Notes under the pieces: generated by a model
The model's input: the letters and a program-made list of their open reading frames with translations, nothing else
Told to the model about the DNA's origin: nothing
Database searches by the model: none
In this document: positions 47,901 through 54,654 of the stretch, piece after piece
How the letters are laid out: every line of letters starts with the position of its first letter
Position numbering within the stretch: position 1 is the first letter of the stretch
Program-made: the position numbers and the translations under genes
Assembly: GCA_032164245.1 (NCBI GenBank)
Contig: JAVMKO010000021.1
Coordinates: 12,344,285 to 12,408,284, forward strand
Direction: 5' to 3'
DNA from: Sternotherus odoratus
Lineage: Eukaryota > Chordata > Testudines > Kinosternidae
DNA length: 64,000 nt

Positions 47901-50146
47901 GACATATTAACACCTCTAGCTTTATGTAACTTGACATAAAATAAAGTCATCCCAAATTGTGTGAGCAATTCAAATCATTCCAGGAAGGCAACAGCCTGAC
48001 AGGTCATTAATTATTATTCTGTGTAATGGACAAATGTGAAATCCCGACGTCATTAGCAGGGCACATAGCTGGTCTGACTTCTGTCATCTTAACTAAGCAT
48101 CTCTTAGTGGTTCTCAACTGTGGTCCACCACTTGTTCAGGGAAAGACCCTGGTGCGCCGGACTGGTTTATTTTACCAGCTGCCTCTGCAGGTTCGGCCAA
48201 TCGCGGCTCCCATTGGCCACGGATTGCCGCTCCAGGCCAATGGGCACTATGGGAAGCGGCGCAGGCTGAGGGATGTGCCGTCCACGATCAGCTGAACCTG
48301 TGGAGGCGGCAGGTAAACAAACTGATCCAGCACGCCAGGGGTTTTCCCTGAACAAGCAGTGGACCACAATTGAGAACCACTGTCTTAGAAGGAGATCCTT
48401 TTGGCATCTGACCAAGATGATGATGGAGGGATAATATGGAGCATGAGGTCAGAGTTCTTAATGTGCATTACCAAGGAAATAGGAAAAACACGTCCTTGAC
48501 AGAAGGGACAAGGGGAGGAAAGAGCAGCCAAGGACCTCCATGGTCTATACCAGTGTTTCCCAAAATTTGGTACATGTACCCCTGGTGGTACGTGAAAGGG
48601 TTTCAAGGGGTACACGGCAGAATTTTTTATTTTATCATAGTTGTTTTTTTAGCAGCAGAAAATAGTTCACTAAAATTTAATGTATAAGAATGGTGTACAG
48701 TAGAAATATACACAGGTTTACATTGCAACTAATATGATAACTCATTCAGTAACATCTAATAGCACAGCAGCGTAGTAAACCATGCATGCACGTTACCATG
48801 GCTCGGGCAATACACCTGCCTTTGTGGCATGCGCAGAAGTTTCAACTGTATGTAACATAATTTTGTATTTATTTCTAATAAACATTTAATCGCCAATGAA
48901 ACAAATTAGGAGTGTGTTATAAAAATGTGTGTCCCCCCCCCAAATTATCTTCACCAGAGGAGGGGTATGCTGGTAAGACAAATGTCTCAAAAGGGGTACG
49001 CGAATGTTGTAGGTTTGGGAAACAACCATGGAGGAATAGCCATAGAAGTAGTAATGGAGAAAGCCCTTGCAGCAGGGCTGCAACTAAATGCAGTCCATGA
49101 CGTTTAAAAACAAACAAGATGCCAAGCCAATATGTGCACCCCCAAATCTCATAGTCTGGGGTCTTCATTTATATTGTGTATGGGTCTTATGCTCTGCAGG
49201 CACTTCTCTCATAATTAATGGGAATCTGTACTGACATAACTTGACATTCAAATCCCCCCCTCCCCCCCCCCGGTAGTGATAGTACAGGCAGCAGTAGAGC
49301 AAGGGTGTAGGAATTTGAATAATTGCCATTTAACCAGGCTCAGAGTCCTGGCAACACCAACACTCCCATCCCACTAAGAGATCAGACGTCCAATCTGCCA
49401 TGTGGACAACACCTTTATGGTGTACCTGGCCAGACCAGGCATCCTCACGTGCATTACCTCTCACCCGGAGAGCTAAACCAGGCCAGTGGTTCTCAACCAG
49501 GGTTACACATGCCTTGGGGGGAGGAAGGGGGGAAAGGGGTACATCAACTCATCTAGATATTTGCCTAGTTTTACAGCAGGCTACATAAATAGCACCAGCG
49601 AAGTCAGTCTAAACTACAACTTCATACAAACAATGACTTGTTTATACCGCTGTATAAACTGAGGTGTAACTACAATAAATAAACAACTGTTCAGGAACAG
49701 TGTGGCTGGGACACTTTTGCGTTTGTAGGTCTGAAGTTGTAAGCCAGTAGTTTAAGTGAGGTGAGACGTGAGGTGCACAAAGCAAATCAGACTGTGAAAT
49801 GGGTTCAGCCCTGAGAGCCCCAGAGCCAGGGCACAGCAACACTCCCAGCATGCCTTTGGGCAGGCCGCTTAGCTCCGTGGGCCGAAGTGCACGCTGGGTA
49901 GTGTAGTCCTTCTATGGGCGTGGTGCATGCTGGGACTTGGAGCGTCCCCTGAAACTGCCATGCAGGGTCGTGCCACTTCCCCGGTGGCCGCAGTGCATGT
50001 CGGGAGTCGTAGTTCCCGCCACCCGCGGGCGATCCAGTCACTCGGAACCGAGCGGTTGGGAGGTGGGAGGTCGCTGCTGCCCACCGACGTCCCCTCCCGG
50101 CACCGGCCAGACGATGCAGGCCGGACGGGCTTACCTCAGCCGCCAT
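27425..50146 (-). CDS. CLSPN: Claspin, complete 25-exon coding sequence
   Basis: Claspin is a nuclear adaptor of the DNA-replication checkpoint. At stalled forks it is phosphorylated and presents CHK1 to ATR, and it also travels with the replisome. I placed 25 coding exons, each with GT and AG borders and matching phases (coordinates in the exon entries). They total 4002 nt including the stop, 1333 residues; human claspin is 1339 as I recall it, also with 25 exons. Landmarks: beta-TrCP degron DSGQGS at residues 25-30, basic coiled-coil-like stretch near 185-206, PIP-box-like KSIHEFF near 329-335, acidic runs near 630-680 and 980-1080, and three CHK1-binding repeats (LLDLCSG, LLNLCSG, ALALCSG) with candidate phosphoserines at 903, 932 and 970. 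No frameshift or internal stop was seen. The start Met sits in a 12-nt coding exon in a CpG-rich promoter. AGO4 lies head to head upstream. Confidence 0.97.
27908..28069 (-). CDS. CLSPN: CLSPN coding exon 24 (residues 1242-1295)
   Basis: 162 nt. Encodes [20 protein letters not shown] and [19 protein letters not shown], strongly conserved. Acceptor GTCTTCAG, donor GTACAG, phase 0 to 0. Confidence 0.96.
28274..28356 (-). CDS. CLSPN: CLSPN coding exon 23 (residues 1214-1241)
   Basis: 83 nt. Encodes [20 protein letters not shown], matching human QESKSLLRNPFEAIRPGS. Phase 1 to 0. Confidence 0.92.
28357..29057 (-). other. CLSPN intron 22
   Basis: AT-rich intron with no recognisable repeat or RNA gene. 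Confidence 0.6.
29058..29166 (-). CDS. CLSPN: CLSPN coding exon 22 (residues 1178-1214)
   Basis: 109 nt. Encodes [20 protein letters not shown] then TAKSLQKK, matching human [24 protein letters not shown]. Acceptor TTATCAG, donor GTAAGT, phase 0 to 1. Confidence 0.93.
29719..29846 (-). CDS. CLSPN: CLSPN coding exon 21 (residues 1135-1177)
   Basis: 128 nt. Encodes [20 protein letters not shown] and [15 protein letters not shown], conserved. Acceptor TTCCTAG, donor GTACTG, phase 1 to 0. Confidence 0.97.
29847..30610 (-). other. CLSPN intron 20
   Basis: AT-rich, with two poly-A tracts near 30060 and 30268. No other feature seen. Confidence 0.6.
30611..30732 (-). CDS. CLSPN: CLSPN coding exon 20 (residues 1094-1135)
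   Basis: 122 nt. Encodes [20 protein letters not shown] and [11 protein letters not shown], the best conserved block of the protein. Phase 2 to 1. Confidence 0.97.
30853..31017 (-). CDS. CLSPN: CLSPN coding exon 19 (residues 1039-1094)
   Basis: 165 nt. Encodes [20 protein letters not shown] and the acidic tail to QINKIHM, almost identical to human. Acceptor CTTATAG, donor GTCAGT, phase 2 to 2. Confidence 0.96.
31018..31554 (-). other. CLSPN intron 18
   Basis: Joins exon 18 to exon 19. A candidate frame near 31230-31295 reads open for some 25 codons but meets a stop in the needed phase, so it is intronic. Confidence 0.6.
31555..31655 (-). CDS. CLSPN: CLSPN coding exon 18 (residues 1006-1039)
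   Basis: 101 nt. Encodes [23 protein letters not shown] then RQRQGLKKK. Phase 0 to 2, donor GTGAGT. It has no Met, and is placed by homology to the human [23 protein letters not shown] region. Confidence 0.9.
31971..32055 (-). CDS. CLSPN: CLSPN coding exon 17 (residues 977-1005)
   Basis: 85 nt acidic exon encoding [23 protein letters not shown], matching human [21 protein letters not shown]. Phase 2 to 0, donor GTGAGT. Confidence 0.95.
32278..32345 (+). repeat. MIR-like SINE fragment
   Basis: GTTAGTTTCCCCTTCTGTAA and AATGGAATGCC in sense orientation. Confidence 0.55.
32375..32520 (-). repeat. MIR-like SINE fragment
   Basis: GAGGAGGAAAAACGAGGGTG, then AATGACTTGCCCACAG, antisense. Confidence 0.55.
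32761..32875 (-). CDS. CLSPN: CLSPN coding exon 16, CHK1-binding repeat 3 (residues 939-977)
   Basis: 115 nt. Contains [12 protein letters not shown] (candidate phosphosite Ser970). The acceptor reads TAGCAG, a tandem NAGNAG site. Use of the second AG would remove one codon without changing frame, giving 1332 residues. Phase 1 to 2. Confidence 0.94.
33143..33369 (-). CDS. CLSPN: CLSPN coding exon 15, CHK1-binding repeats 1 and 2 (residues 863-939)
   Basis: 227 nt. Contains [12 protein letters not shown] (candidate phosphosite Ser903) and [12 protein letters not shown] (Ser932), the first two CHK1-binding repeats. In human the first site is Thr916; here it is serine. Phase 2 to 1, donor GTAAGT. 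Confidence 0.97.
33370..34271 (-). other. CLSPN intron 14
   Basis: AT-rich, unremarkable intron sequence. Confidence 0.55.
34272..34432 (-). CDS. CLSPN: CLSPN coding exon 14 (residues 810-863)
   Basis: 161 nt. Encodes [20 protein letters not shown] and [14 protein letters not shown]. The polypyrimidine tract before its acceptor is essentially a run of 15 C on the transcribed strand (34439-34453). Phase 0 to 2. Confidence 0.95.
34433..34985 (-). other. CLSPN intron 13
   Basis: AT-rich intron ending (in transcript sense) in a 15-C tract directly before the exon 14 acceptor. Confidence 0.6.
34986..35191 (-). CDS. CLSPN: CLSPN coding exon 13 (residues 741-809)
   Basis: 206 nt. Contains [17 protein letters not shown] and [20 protein letters not shown], strongly conserved. 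Acceptor TTTCTTAG, donor GTAAGC, phase 1 to 0. Confidence 0.96.
35640..35704 (-). CDS. CLSPN: CLSPN coding exon 12 (residues 719-741)
   Basis: 65 nt small exon encoding [21 protein letters not shown], aligned with human [21 protein letters not shown]. Acceptor AATTGCAG, donor GTAAAG, phase 2 to 1. Confidence 0.92.
35705..36223 (-). other. CLSPN intron 11
   Basis: Contains a dispersed repeat copy (see 35850-35975) and otherwise no feature. Confidence 0.6.
35850..35975 (+). repeat. Dispersed chelonian-type repeat copy
   Basis: TTTTATTAGACCAACTTCTG, TTGGTGAGAAAGCTTTCGAG, CAGAGCTCATCTTCAGGTCT: same family as 1915-2030. Confidence 0.6.
36224..36426 (-). CDS. CLSPN: CLSPN coding exon 11 (residues 652-719)
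   Basis: 203 nt, phase 0 to 2. Encodes [20 protein letters not shown] and [15 protein letters not shown], matching human AEFLLSSEE and STLLLFKDSSSKMG. No long Met-initiated frame marks it. The acceptor lies 65 bases from a 548-bp inverted-repeat element in the upstream intron. Confidence 0.92.
36492..37039. mobile_element. TA-flanked inverted-repeat DNA element with GC-rich internal repeats
   Basis: Ends CCGTATTTTTCG and CGAAAAATACGG are exact inverse copies, with TA on each outer side (36490-36491, 37040-37041). The interior has poly-A and poly-T tracts and several near-identical GC-rich units (GGGACGGGAGAGCGAGGCGC) in both orientations. It lies in CLSPN intron 10, ending 65 bases before exon 11's acceptor. 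It has no transposase, so it is non-autonomous; the TA flank suggests but does not prove a Tc1/mariner-like origin. The two long minus-strand frames over it are artefacts of the repeats. Confidence 0.75.
37040..37774 (-). other. Rest of CLSPN intron 10
   Basis: AT-rich intron sequence with a plus-strand open frame of 112 codons that shows no recognisable homology. Confidence 0.5.
37775..37953 (-). CDS. CLSPN: CLSPN coding exon 10 (residues 592-651)
   Basis: 179 nt. Encodes the conserved helix [20 protein letters not shown] followed by a run of nine glutamates and MTDESEE. The acidic tract appears shorter than in human, accounting for part of the small length difference. Confidence 0.95.
38570..38740 (+). 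repeat. Degenerate C-rich tandem repeat
   Basis: Two clear copies of CACTCGCTCAGCTCTCTCCC (around 38592 and 38630) and looser C-rich copies to 38740. Confidence 0.7.
38782..38818 (+). promoter_or_regulatory. YY1-like plus ZNF143-like motif pair inside CLSPN intron 9
   Basis: GCCATTTTG (YY1-like) at 38782 is followed by ACTACAACTCCCAGCATGC at 38800-38818, an excellent match to the ZNF143/THAP11 SBS2 consensus. No gene starts here that I can see. Confidence 0.5.
38894..38922 (+). repeat. Poly-G run of 29
   Basis: Uninterrupted G tract just after TATTATATAGGATTT. Length may be affected by sequencing error. Confidence 0.9.
39591..39782 (-). CDS. CLSPN: CLSPN coding exon 9 (residues 528-592)
   Basis: 192 nt. 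Encodes [13 protein letters not shown] and [16 protein letters not shown], both conserved in claspin. Acceptor TTTTTAAG, donor GTATAT, phase 1 to 1. Confidence 0.95.
39783..40963 (-). other. CLSPN intron 8
   Basis: AT-rich intron, no recognisable repeat. Confidence 0.55.
40964..41490 (-). CDS. CLSPN: CLSPN coding exon 8 (residues 352-528)
   Basis: 527 nt, the largest exon. Low conservation in the middle, ending in [20 protein letters not shown], which matches the human RLKQLGVDVSIKPRL region. Phase 2 to 1. Open across the whole exon. Confidence 0.95.
41836..41944 (-). CDS. CLSPN: CLSPN coding exon 7 with PIP-box-like motif (residues 316-352)
   Basis: 109 nt. Encodes [21 protein letters not shown]. 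The KSIHEFF core corresponds to the human claspin PCNA-binding PIP-like box. Acceptor TTGGCAG, donor GTAAGG, phase 1 to 2. Confidence 0.95.
41945..43433 (-). other. CLSPN intron 6, mostly CR1
   Basis: About two thirds of this intron is an antisense CR1 copy; the remainder is plain AT-rich sequence. Confidence 0.7.
42425..43402 (+). mobile_element. CR1 LINE, 5'-truncated, coding remnant
   Basis: Plus strand, antisense to CLSPN. Reverse-transcriptase-side remnants read [19 protein letters not shown] and DWRIANVT in broken frames, and the 3' end is typical (GGGCTAGATGGACCTTTGAT, TTCTTATGTTC). Part of the middle is deleted at about 43324, where coding sequence jumps to the 3' end. Inactive. Confidence 0.88.
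43434..43506 (-). CDS. CLSPN: CLSPN coding exon 6 (residues 292-316)
   Basis: 73 nt. Encodes [20 protein letters not shown], nearly identical to the human segment. Phase 0 in, phase 1 out. The adjoining upstream intron carries a CR1 insertion on the other strand. Confidence 0.95.
43766..43855 (-). CDS. CLSPN: CLSPN coding exon 5 (residues 262-291)
   Basis: 90 nt, phase 0 to 0, encoding an acidic then lysine-rich segment ([17 protein letters not shown] ... KGPKRK). This is the divergent part of claspin. Support is from phase, splice sites and position between two conserved exons. Confidence 0.85.
44275..44439 (-). CDS. CLSPN: CLSPN coding exon 4 (residues 207-261)
   Basis: 165 nt, phase 0 to 0. 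Contains [15 protein letters not shown] and [16 protein letters not shown], matching the conserved N-terminal acidic part of vertebrate claspin. Acceptor AACCAG, donor GTAACT. Confidence 0.93.
44440..44878 (-). other. CLSPN intron 3
   Basis: AT-rich intron, no recognisable feature. Confidence 0.55.
44879..45348 (-). CDS. CLSPN: CLSPN coding exon 3 (residues 50-206)
   Basis: 470 nt. Opens with the conserved stretch [11 protein letters not shown] and ends in a strongly basic helical region ([20 protein letters not shown]). Acceptor TTCCCACCAG and donor GTATAA both fit the flanking phases. Confidence 0.95.
45349..47446 (-). other. CLSPN intron 2
   Basis: 2.1 kb AT-rich intron. The segment near 47085-47220 (GAGCTGCTGCTGCACCCCTC, TTCCTGTTTCCTGTCCTACA) may be an old LTR scrap but I cannot name it. 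No RNA gene seen. Confidence 0.5.
47447..47582 (-). CDS. CLSPN: CLSPN coding exon 2 (residues 5-50)
   Basis: 136 nt, phase 0 in and phase 1 out. Acceptor TTTCTAG, donor GTCTGT. Contains DSGQGS (residues 25-30), the DSGxxS phosphodegron by which SCF-beta-TrCP removes claspin in G2/M. It lacks an initiating Met, so ORF lists starting at Met miss it. Confidence 0.9.
48106..48381. mobile_element. hAT-like non-autonomous element (first of three in CLSPN intron 1)
   Basis: Terminal inverted repeats of about 28 bases with few mismatches: AGTGGTTCTCAACTGTGGTC against the inverse of GACCACAATTGAGAACCACT at the far end. 276 bp, no coding capacity. No clean 8-bp target duplication is visible. Confidence 0.75.
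48551..49026. mobile_element. hAT-like non-autonomous element (second)
   Basis: Starts CAGTGTTTCCCAAAATTTGG and ends near GGTTTGGGAAAC, the usual hAT MITE ends. Interior has repeated GGGGTACRCG motifs. The right end is slightly damaged. Confidence 0.6.
49484..49805. mobile_element. hAT-like non-autonomous element, 3' end lost (third)
   Basis: Starts CAGTGGTTCTCAACCAGG; inside are ACATCAACTCATCTAGATAT and ACAATGACTTGTTTATAC, which I recognise from widespread sauropsid copies. The expected right terminus is missing where CLSPN promoter-proximal sequence begins. Confidence 0.65.
49839..49853 (+). promoter_or_regulatory. Partial ZNF143/THAP11-like motif
   Basis: Plus strand reads ACACTCCCAGCATGC, opposite in orientation to the other three copies. 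Confidence 0.35.
49889..49907 (-). promoter_or_regulatory. ZNF143/THAP11-like motif
   Basis: Minus strand reads ACTACACTACCCAGCGTGC, a good match to the SBS2 consensus with changes in the centre. Confidence 0.45.
49925..49939 (-). promoter_or_regulatory. Partial ZNF143/THAP11-like motif
   Basis: Minus strand reads CAAGTCCCAGCATGC; the TCCCAGCATGC half is consensus but the ACTACA half is missing. Confidence 0.35.
49995..50013 (-). promoter_or_regulatory. ZNF143/THAP11-like (SBS2) motif
   Basis: On the minus strand reads ACTACGACTCCCGACATGC, against the SBS2 consensus ACTACAATTCCCAGAATGC. One of four related motifs within 180 bases. Confidence 0.5.
50013..50020 (+). promoter_or_regulatory. 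E2F-like site TTCCCGCC
   Basis: TTCCCGCC joined directly to a ZNF143-like motif, in CLSPN intron 1 about 115 bases past the donor. E2F control of CLSPN is known in mammals; occupancy here is inferred. Confidence 0.45.
50135..50146 (-). CDS. CLSPN: CLSPN coding exon 1 (residues 1-4)
   Basis: Start codon at 50146-50144, encoding MAAE and followed at once by a consensus donor (GTAAGC), phase 0. The human protein starts MTGE, so length and splice position agree. The exon lies in GC-rich sequence upstream of which CCAAT boxes are seen. The 5' UTR extends to higher coordinates; its transcription start cannot be fixed from sequence alone. Confidence 0.85.
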
Positions 50147-50286
50147 GGCCTCCTGCTGTCCGATGGTGAACGGCCCCCGCCCGGCTCTCCTCAGCCGCCG
50201 CCGTTAAAGCCAACACCAAGCCAGCGCTTGAGGCCCCTTCGAGTCTTCGCGCTCTGCCTGAACTGGTCCCGCCTCTACAGCCCGGA

Positions 50287-50291
50287 CCAAT
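50287..50291 (+). promoter_or_regulatory. CCAAT box
   Basis: CCAAT within GGACCAATCATAG, about 145 bases upstream of the CLSPN ATG. Likely NF-Y site, by motif only. Confidence 0.55.
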
Positions 50292-50335
50292 CATAGCTCG
50301 TTCTCCCGCTACAGCCCCCGCCTACTCAGCGTCCC

Positions 50336-50340
50336 ATTGG
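50336..50340 (-). promoter_or_regulatory. CCAAT box (ATTGG on plus strand)
   Basis: ATTGG within CCCATTGGACGAC. Second of three CCAAT boxes spaced roughly 35-50 bases apart, the spacing often seen in cell-cycle gene promoters. Confidence 0.55.
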
Positions 50341-50370
50341 ACGACTAACCAGCTTCTCCCGCCTGTGGGC

Positions 50371-50375
50371 CCAAT
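50371..50375 (+). promoter_or_regulatory. CCAAT box
   Basis: CCAAT within GGCCCAATCGCAAT, the most distal of the three. Confidence 0.5.
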
Positions 50376-50399
50376 CGCAATCCGCTCTGAGCAGGATGT

Positions 50400-51084
50400 C
50401 CCCGCCCCGCCAGCATCATATTGACGCCTCAGCTCTGTCAATCTCCCCCTCCCCTCATCGCCTCGTCTGCTCCGCGGGGATAGAGGTGCCCAGCCTGAGC
50501 CGCTCTAGCCTCAGACTACATAGTGCGGGGCTATTGCGCGCGTCAGGGCCGCGCCTCTTTGGTACTGCAGGGTACCCTTCCCCCCCCCCAGGAGGCCTCT
50601 GGGAATAGATGGGTGGAATGCGTGCTGGGGCCTGCCTGGCTTGGGTTTATGGCCTCAGTTTCCCCAGGCTGGCTGCCATGGGGCACCTGCCACTGTTAAT
50701 AGCCGCATTGCAATGGTATTTCTAGTGCTGGGGTGCTCTTCCCTTCCCACTGAGTGGAGCCAAACAAGACAGAGCCCCTTAAGTCAGACAGGTGCAGGTT
50801 CCTTCTTGCCTATGCAGCCTGCCATCAATTTAATGCAATTGTTACTTCATGCTATCTTCGCGTGTGGAATTGTTTAACTTTACTCCTCTAAGTGCCTGGG
50901 TGCTCTGGGAGTCTGCATCACTATGTCTCCCTGAGGTTCCAGGCTTGCAGTGGTGCTCTTTGGGACAGAACCATCAGTCACTGGAGTTGCAAGGCCTATA
51001 TTTGTACAGTGCTTAGCAAAACAGCATCCCCAGCAGTAGCAGGCAAAGACAATGGACTTCAAATTATCAGACTTTAACAGCTCT
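50400..51084. other. Intergenic between CLSPN and AGO4, proximal part
   Basis: GC-rich to about 50.6 kb, then mixed. No exon seen. Confidence 0.45.
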
Positions 51085-51515
51085 GAGAAGTCTTAGATGA
51101 GGTTCGATAGGAAGAAAATCTAATGGAAAAGAGAGTTGGGGCGGGTGCAGATACTTTCTCAAAAAGAGACAATATTAGAGGTGCAATAGCAAACTATTCT
51201 GCTGGGAAGAAAATATAACAAGAATAGTAAGAGGCCTATATGGCTCCATCAGGAACTCTTTAGTGAGCTAAAAATCAAAAAGGAATCCTACAAAAAGTAG
51301 AAACATGGACAAATTGCTAAGGTGCAGTACAAAAGAATAGCACAAGCCATATTGGGATAAAATTAGGCTGAGGGACAAAATGAGTTACACCTAGCAAGGG
51401 GTAGAAGGGCAATAAGAAAAGGTTCTATAAATATATTAGCAAGAGAGATGAAGGAAAGTAGGTTATCTTAGGGAAGAAGAGCTAATAACAGTTGACATCA
51501 AGATGCTGTATGTAA
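51085..51515 (+). mobile_element. CR1 LINE internal fragment
   Basis: CAAAAAGGAATCCTACAAAA, AACATGGACAAATTGCTAAG and GAGTTACACCTAGCAAGG are typical of the CR1 ORF2 region, plus strand, with no intact frame. Confidence 0.85.
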
Positions 51516-53479
51516 GTAAAGGATTATAGAAATAAGCCTGATTTCAACTGGAACTAGCTATTTAGGTGGTGAAAGTCTCTACATGTAATTAATAATCCCT
51601 TAAACCATCTAATGATCAAAATAGTCTTGTACTGGAACAGCTGCTAAAGATGTTGATTAATGTTCTTCTCAAAGGTGCTGTAACTCAGCAATAACCTAAA
51701 ATGATTTAGAGGTTCATAGTGATGGAAGATAATGTGGTATAACCTCAATTATAATTAGACCTCAAATTGGGGCTTATGTAGGATTTATGTGGCGCATACA
51801 CAGACTTGTGGCCAATGGTATAGGTGTGAACTTCATCTTTGGAGAGTAAACCAGGTATAATTCCAGTGAAGCACAGCTGCTTCCTTGCTACCCAGGAAAT
51901 ATTACCAGTTGGCTTCTGTTATTAAATAGTCCATGATCCACACAGAATTCTGCATTTCAAGAGGCTTGCTCACTGGATGCAAAGTTTATAGACACAAATG
52001 CCATATTTGGCCTGGTAATAAAAGGATGCTGGCATATATTATTATAAAGTTCACTACTAGTGTTGAATGCTTATCGTCACTTGTTCAGAAAGCTAACTTC
52101 CCTCTTATAGGGTGCTAACTAAGTGTTTGGTTGGTTTAAAAAAGAGAGAGAGACAGAATTACTAAACAAGAAAGAAAACAAACCAGTATAGTCCACACCA
52201 GAGTGTAGTTTACCGAACATGCCATGCTTCTGAAATGATAGTAAATAAACTATATATTTTCCATGAAGGACATAAAAATGTTTTAAACAAATAGACAGTG
52301 CCTAGCTGTGTTCAATTTCAAATAACATCTAACCCATCAGGTATCCTTATCCTGATAAGCAAAAAAGTCCTCAGCAAGGCCACAATCTAGCAATGATCTT
52401 TATATGGAAGTATCTCTGTATCTACCTGAACCCACACAGATTTCTGCCTGCCTACAGCTCATTGTAGGCTAAAGTTGATATTTGTGCTCCAGGCTAGGTA
52501 TAATTGGCTGGGATCTAGGCAGATGGAATTCTGTGAATACACACCCACTATAAAGTTGTCACAGACCTCTCCAACAAATATATATAAATAATAGCTACTC
52601 CATCTGTATCATTGTAGAGGAAAAAACAGTCTGGATCAGGATGTTCATACAAAATCCAACATCTTCACCTTTAAGGGTAAAGTACCACTGTAACACTATG
52701 GAGAAATGTACACTTACAAAAACAAGGTTTCCAAGCAAATAAGCAAACCCTTGCTTCAACAGGAAAATAAGGAGGAATCCAACAGAAAGCCATGTGAACA
52801 GCCTAGTAGCTATGCTAGAGACTTAAAGGGGATCAAACAAGTCCCGATTTGTGGTTATAGTCAATACAGGGGTTAAGTTTTATTCAAATACTGTTTTTGA
52901 TCTAGTAATTTATATTTTGTCTCCCTCAGAAATTTTGTTAGATTATTAAGATTAATTTCTAACCACTTATTTTAGCCTCTTTACTTCTCTGGGGACTGCA
53001 GAGCTCTCTCCCTCCCTGTATTGATATATTTGGTGAATAACTATACATTAAAGATTGTGATGGCACACAAAGTACCTAAAATGAGAACATGGCACAAAGG
53101 GACACAATTGATTCAGCCCAACAAAATCAACAGAAAAGCAATCATTAATTTTAAAAGAAATTCCAGAGATCTTTTTGGTTAAGATGTTGTCTGTTGCTCA
53201 GTACTCTGGCACATGAGCATTGTGCCAGCACATGACAGCCAGAGAATGAGTGCTAGTGCAAATGAAACTGGCCCAGACTTTTAAGTGCCAAAACTAATGG
53301 ATGCTAAAAGTGATCCACATAATTTATGACTCAGTTAATTTTATTTCAGTTTTGATAACCTAAGATGTTAACAAGGTGAGGTCTTTAAAAAATTCAATTT
53401 TAAACATGAGCTGTTCCCCCCCAAATGTTGGGGGGCAATTGGAGGGATGTAGCTTGCCAATGTGTGTTCCCATGGGGTA
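51516..53479. other. Intergenic, nothing seen
   Basis: AT-rich sequence lacking a supported exon, RNA gene or named repeat. Confidence 0.45.
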
Positions 53480-54115
53480 GAGAGGTAGTCGGTGGAAAGG
53501 TATTTTTGGAAGTAGTATATTTAGGGAGGAGGTGGGTTTTGAAGATGTATACTGGGGAAGGTGGTTTGGGGAAGGGTGAGTTTTGTGGGAGGGGTATTTG
53601 TTTTTTGTGGAAGAAGGGTTTTAGGGAAGGGGTATTTAGTGGAGGGGTTCGGGGAGAAGAGGCACTTGGGTTTTGTAAAAGGGATTATTTGGGTCTCAGG
53701 TGGGTTTTAGGGGGCATCAGCATGGTGAGTTTTATGGAAGGGGTATTTTTTTCTTTTGTGGAACAAGGTGAAGTTTAAGGAGGGGGTATTTAGTGGAGGA
53801 GTTTGGGGAGCAGAGGCATTTGGGGTTTCTGGGAGGGGTTATTTGGGTCTAGGGTGGGTTTTACGGAGGGGGTGTTGGGGGGATCAGGATGGTGAGTTTT
53901 AGGGAGGGGGTATTTAGTGGAAGGGTTTGGAGAGCAGGGGGCATTTGGGGGAAGGGATTATTTGGGTCTGGGATGGGTTTACGGAGAGGGTGTTGGGGGG
54001 ATCGGGATGGTGAGTTTTAGGGAGGGGTATTTAGTGGAAGGGTTTGGGGAGCGGAGGCACTTGGGTTTTGTGGGAGGGGTTATTTGGGTCTGGGAGGGGT
54101 TTGGGGGAGGTAGGT
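53480..54115 (+). repeat. G-rich minisatellite upstream of AGO4
   Basis: Diverged tandem copies of roughly 115-155 bases. The marker GGTATTTAGTGGA recurs at 53631, 53785, 53909 and 54026, and GGTTATTTGGGTCTGGG-like and GGATGGTGAGTTTTA-like pieces recur in step. The plus strand is very G-rich, so plus-strand open frames full of Gly, Val and Phe here are repeat artefacts. Confidence 0.88.
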
Positions 54116-54654
54116 GGGGTTTCGGTTTTGGTGAGCGGGCCGCAGCTTAGTTCCCCCCCCCCCCCCAAGCAGCTGCCCATCGGGGCTCGCCGCTGGGTTT
54201 AAAAGACCGGAGGAGGGGCCGGGGACACGCGCGCGCGCACGCGCCAAGGGGGCTCGCGCGGCCCCGGTGACGGCGTGCGCGCCCCCGCGCGGCGGAAAGA
54301 GGGCGGGGCGAGCGCGAGCCCGGAAGGCCGCTGGGGTGGCCTCCGAACCCTGCTTCTCCCGCGGCGCGCGCGACCCCGACCGCGACAGAGGGGCTTCGCG
54401 CGCGCGTCCCCGCGGCGGCTTCGGGGGCGCGCTCCCGGACCCGCGCCGGTTCCTGCTCGGGCTCGGTGGCGCCGCAGCGGGGGATTGTTTGGGCCGCCGC
54501 CGCCAGGAGCCCCCCTCGCCCCCCCTCAGCCCAGTTCCCGGTACCGACCCCACCCGCCGCCACCATTCCCGAGATCAAGCGATACGCGGCGGCGGCGGGG
54601 CCGGGGGCGGCGGGGCCCGGGGCGGCCGCCGGGGACCGCAGCGAGGCCGCCGCC

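Larger units (their letters stand above)
49920..50400 (-). promoter_or_regulatory. CLSPN CpG-rich promoter and first-exon region
   Basis: GC- and CpG-rich block around the CLSPN start codon, standing out from AT-rich flanks. Three CCAAT boxes lie 140-230 bases upstream of the ATG; an E2F-like TTCCCGCC and ZNF143-like motifs lie in the first 320 bases of intron 1. Claspin expression is known to be S-phase dependent through E2F, which fits. No TATA box is seen, as usual for such promoters. Confidence 0.75.

Noticed and set aside
53425..54150. Gly/Val/Phe-rich plus-strand frames
   Set aside because: Translations of the G-rich minisatellite.
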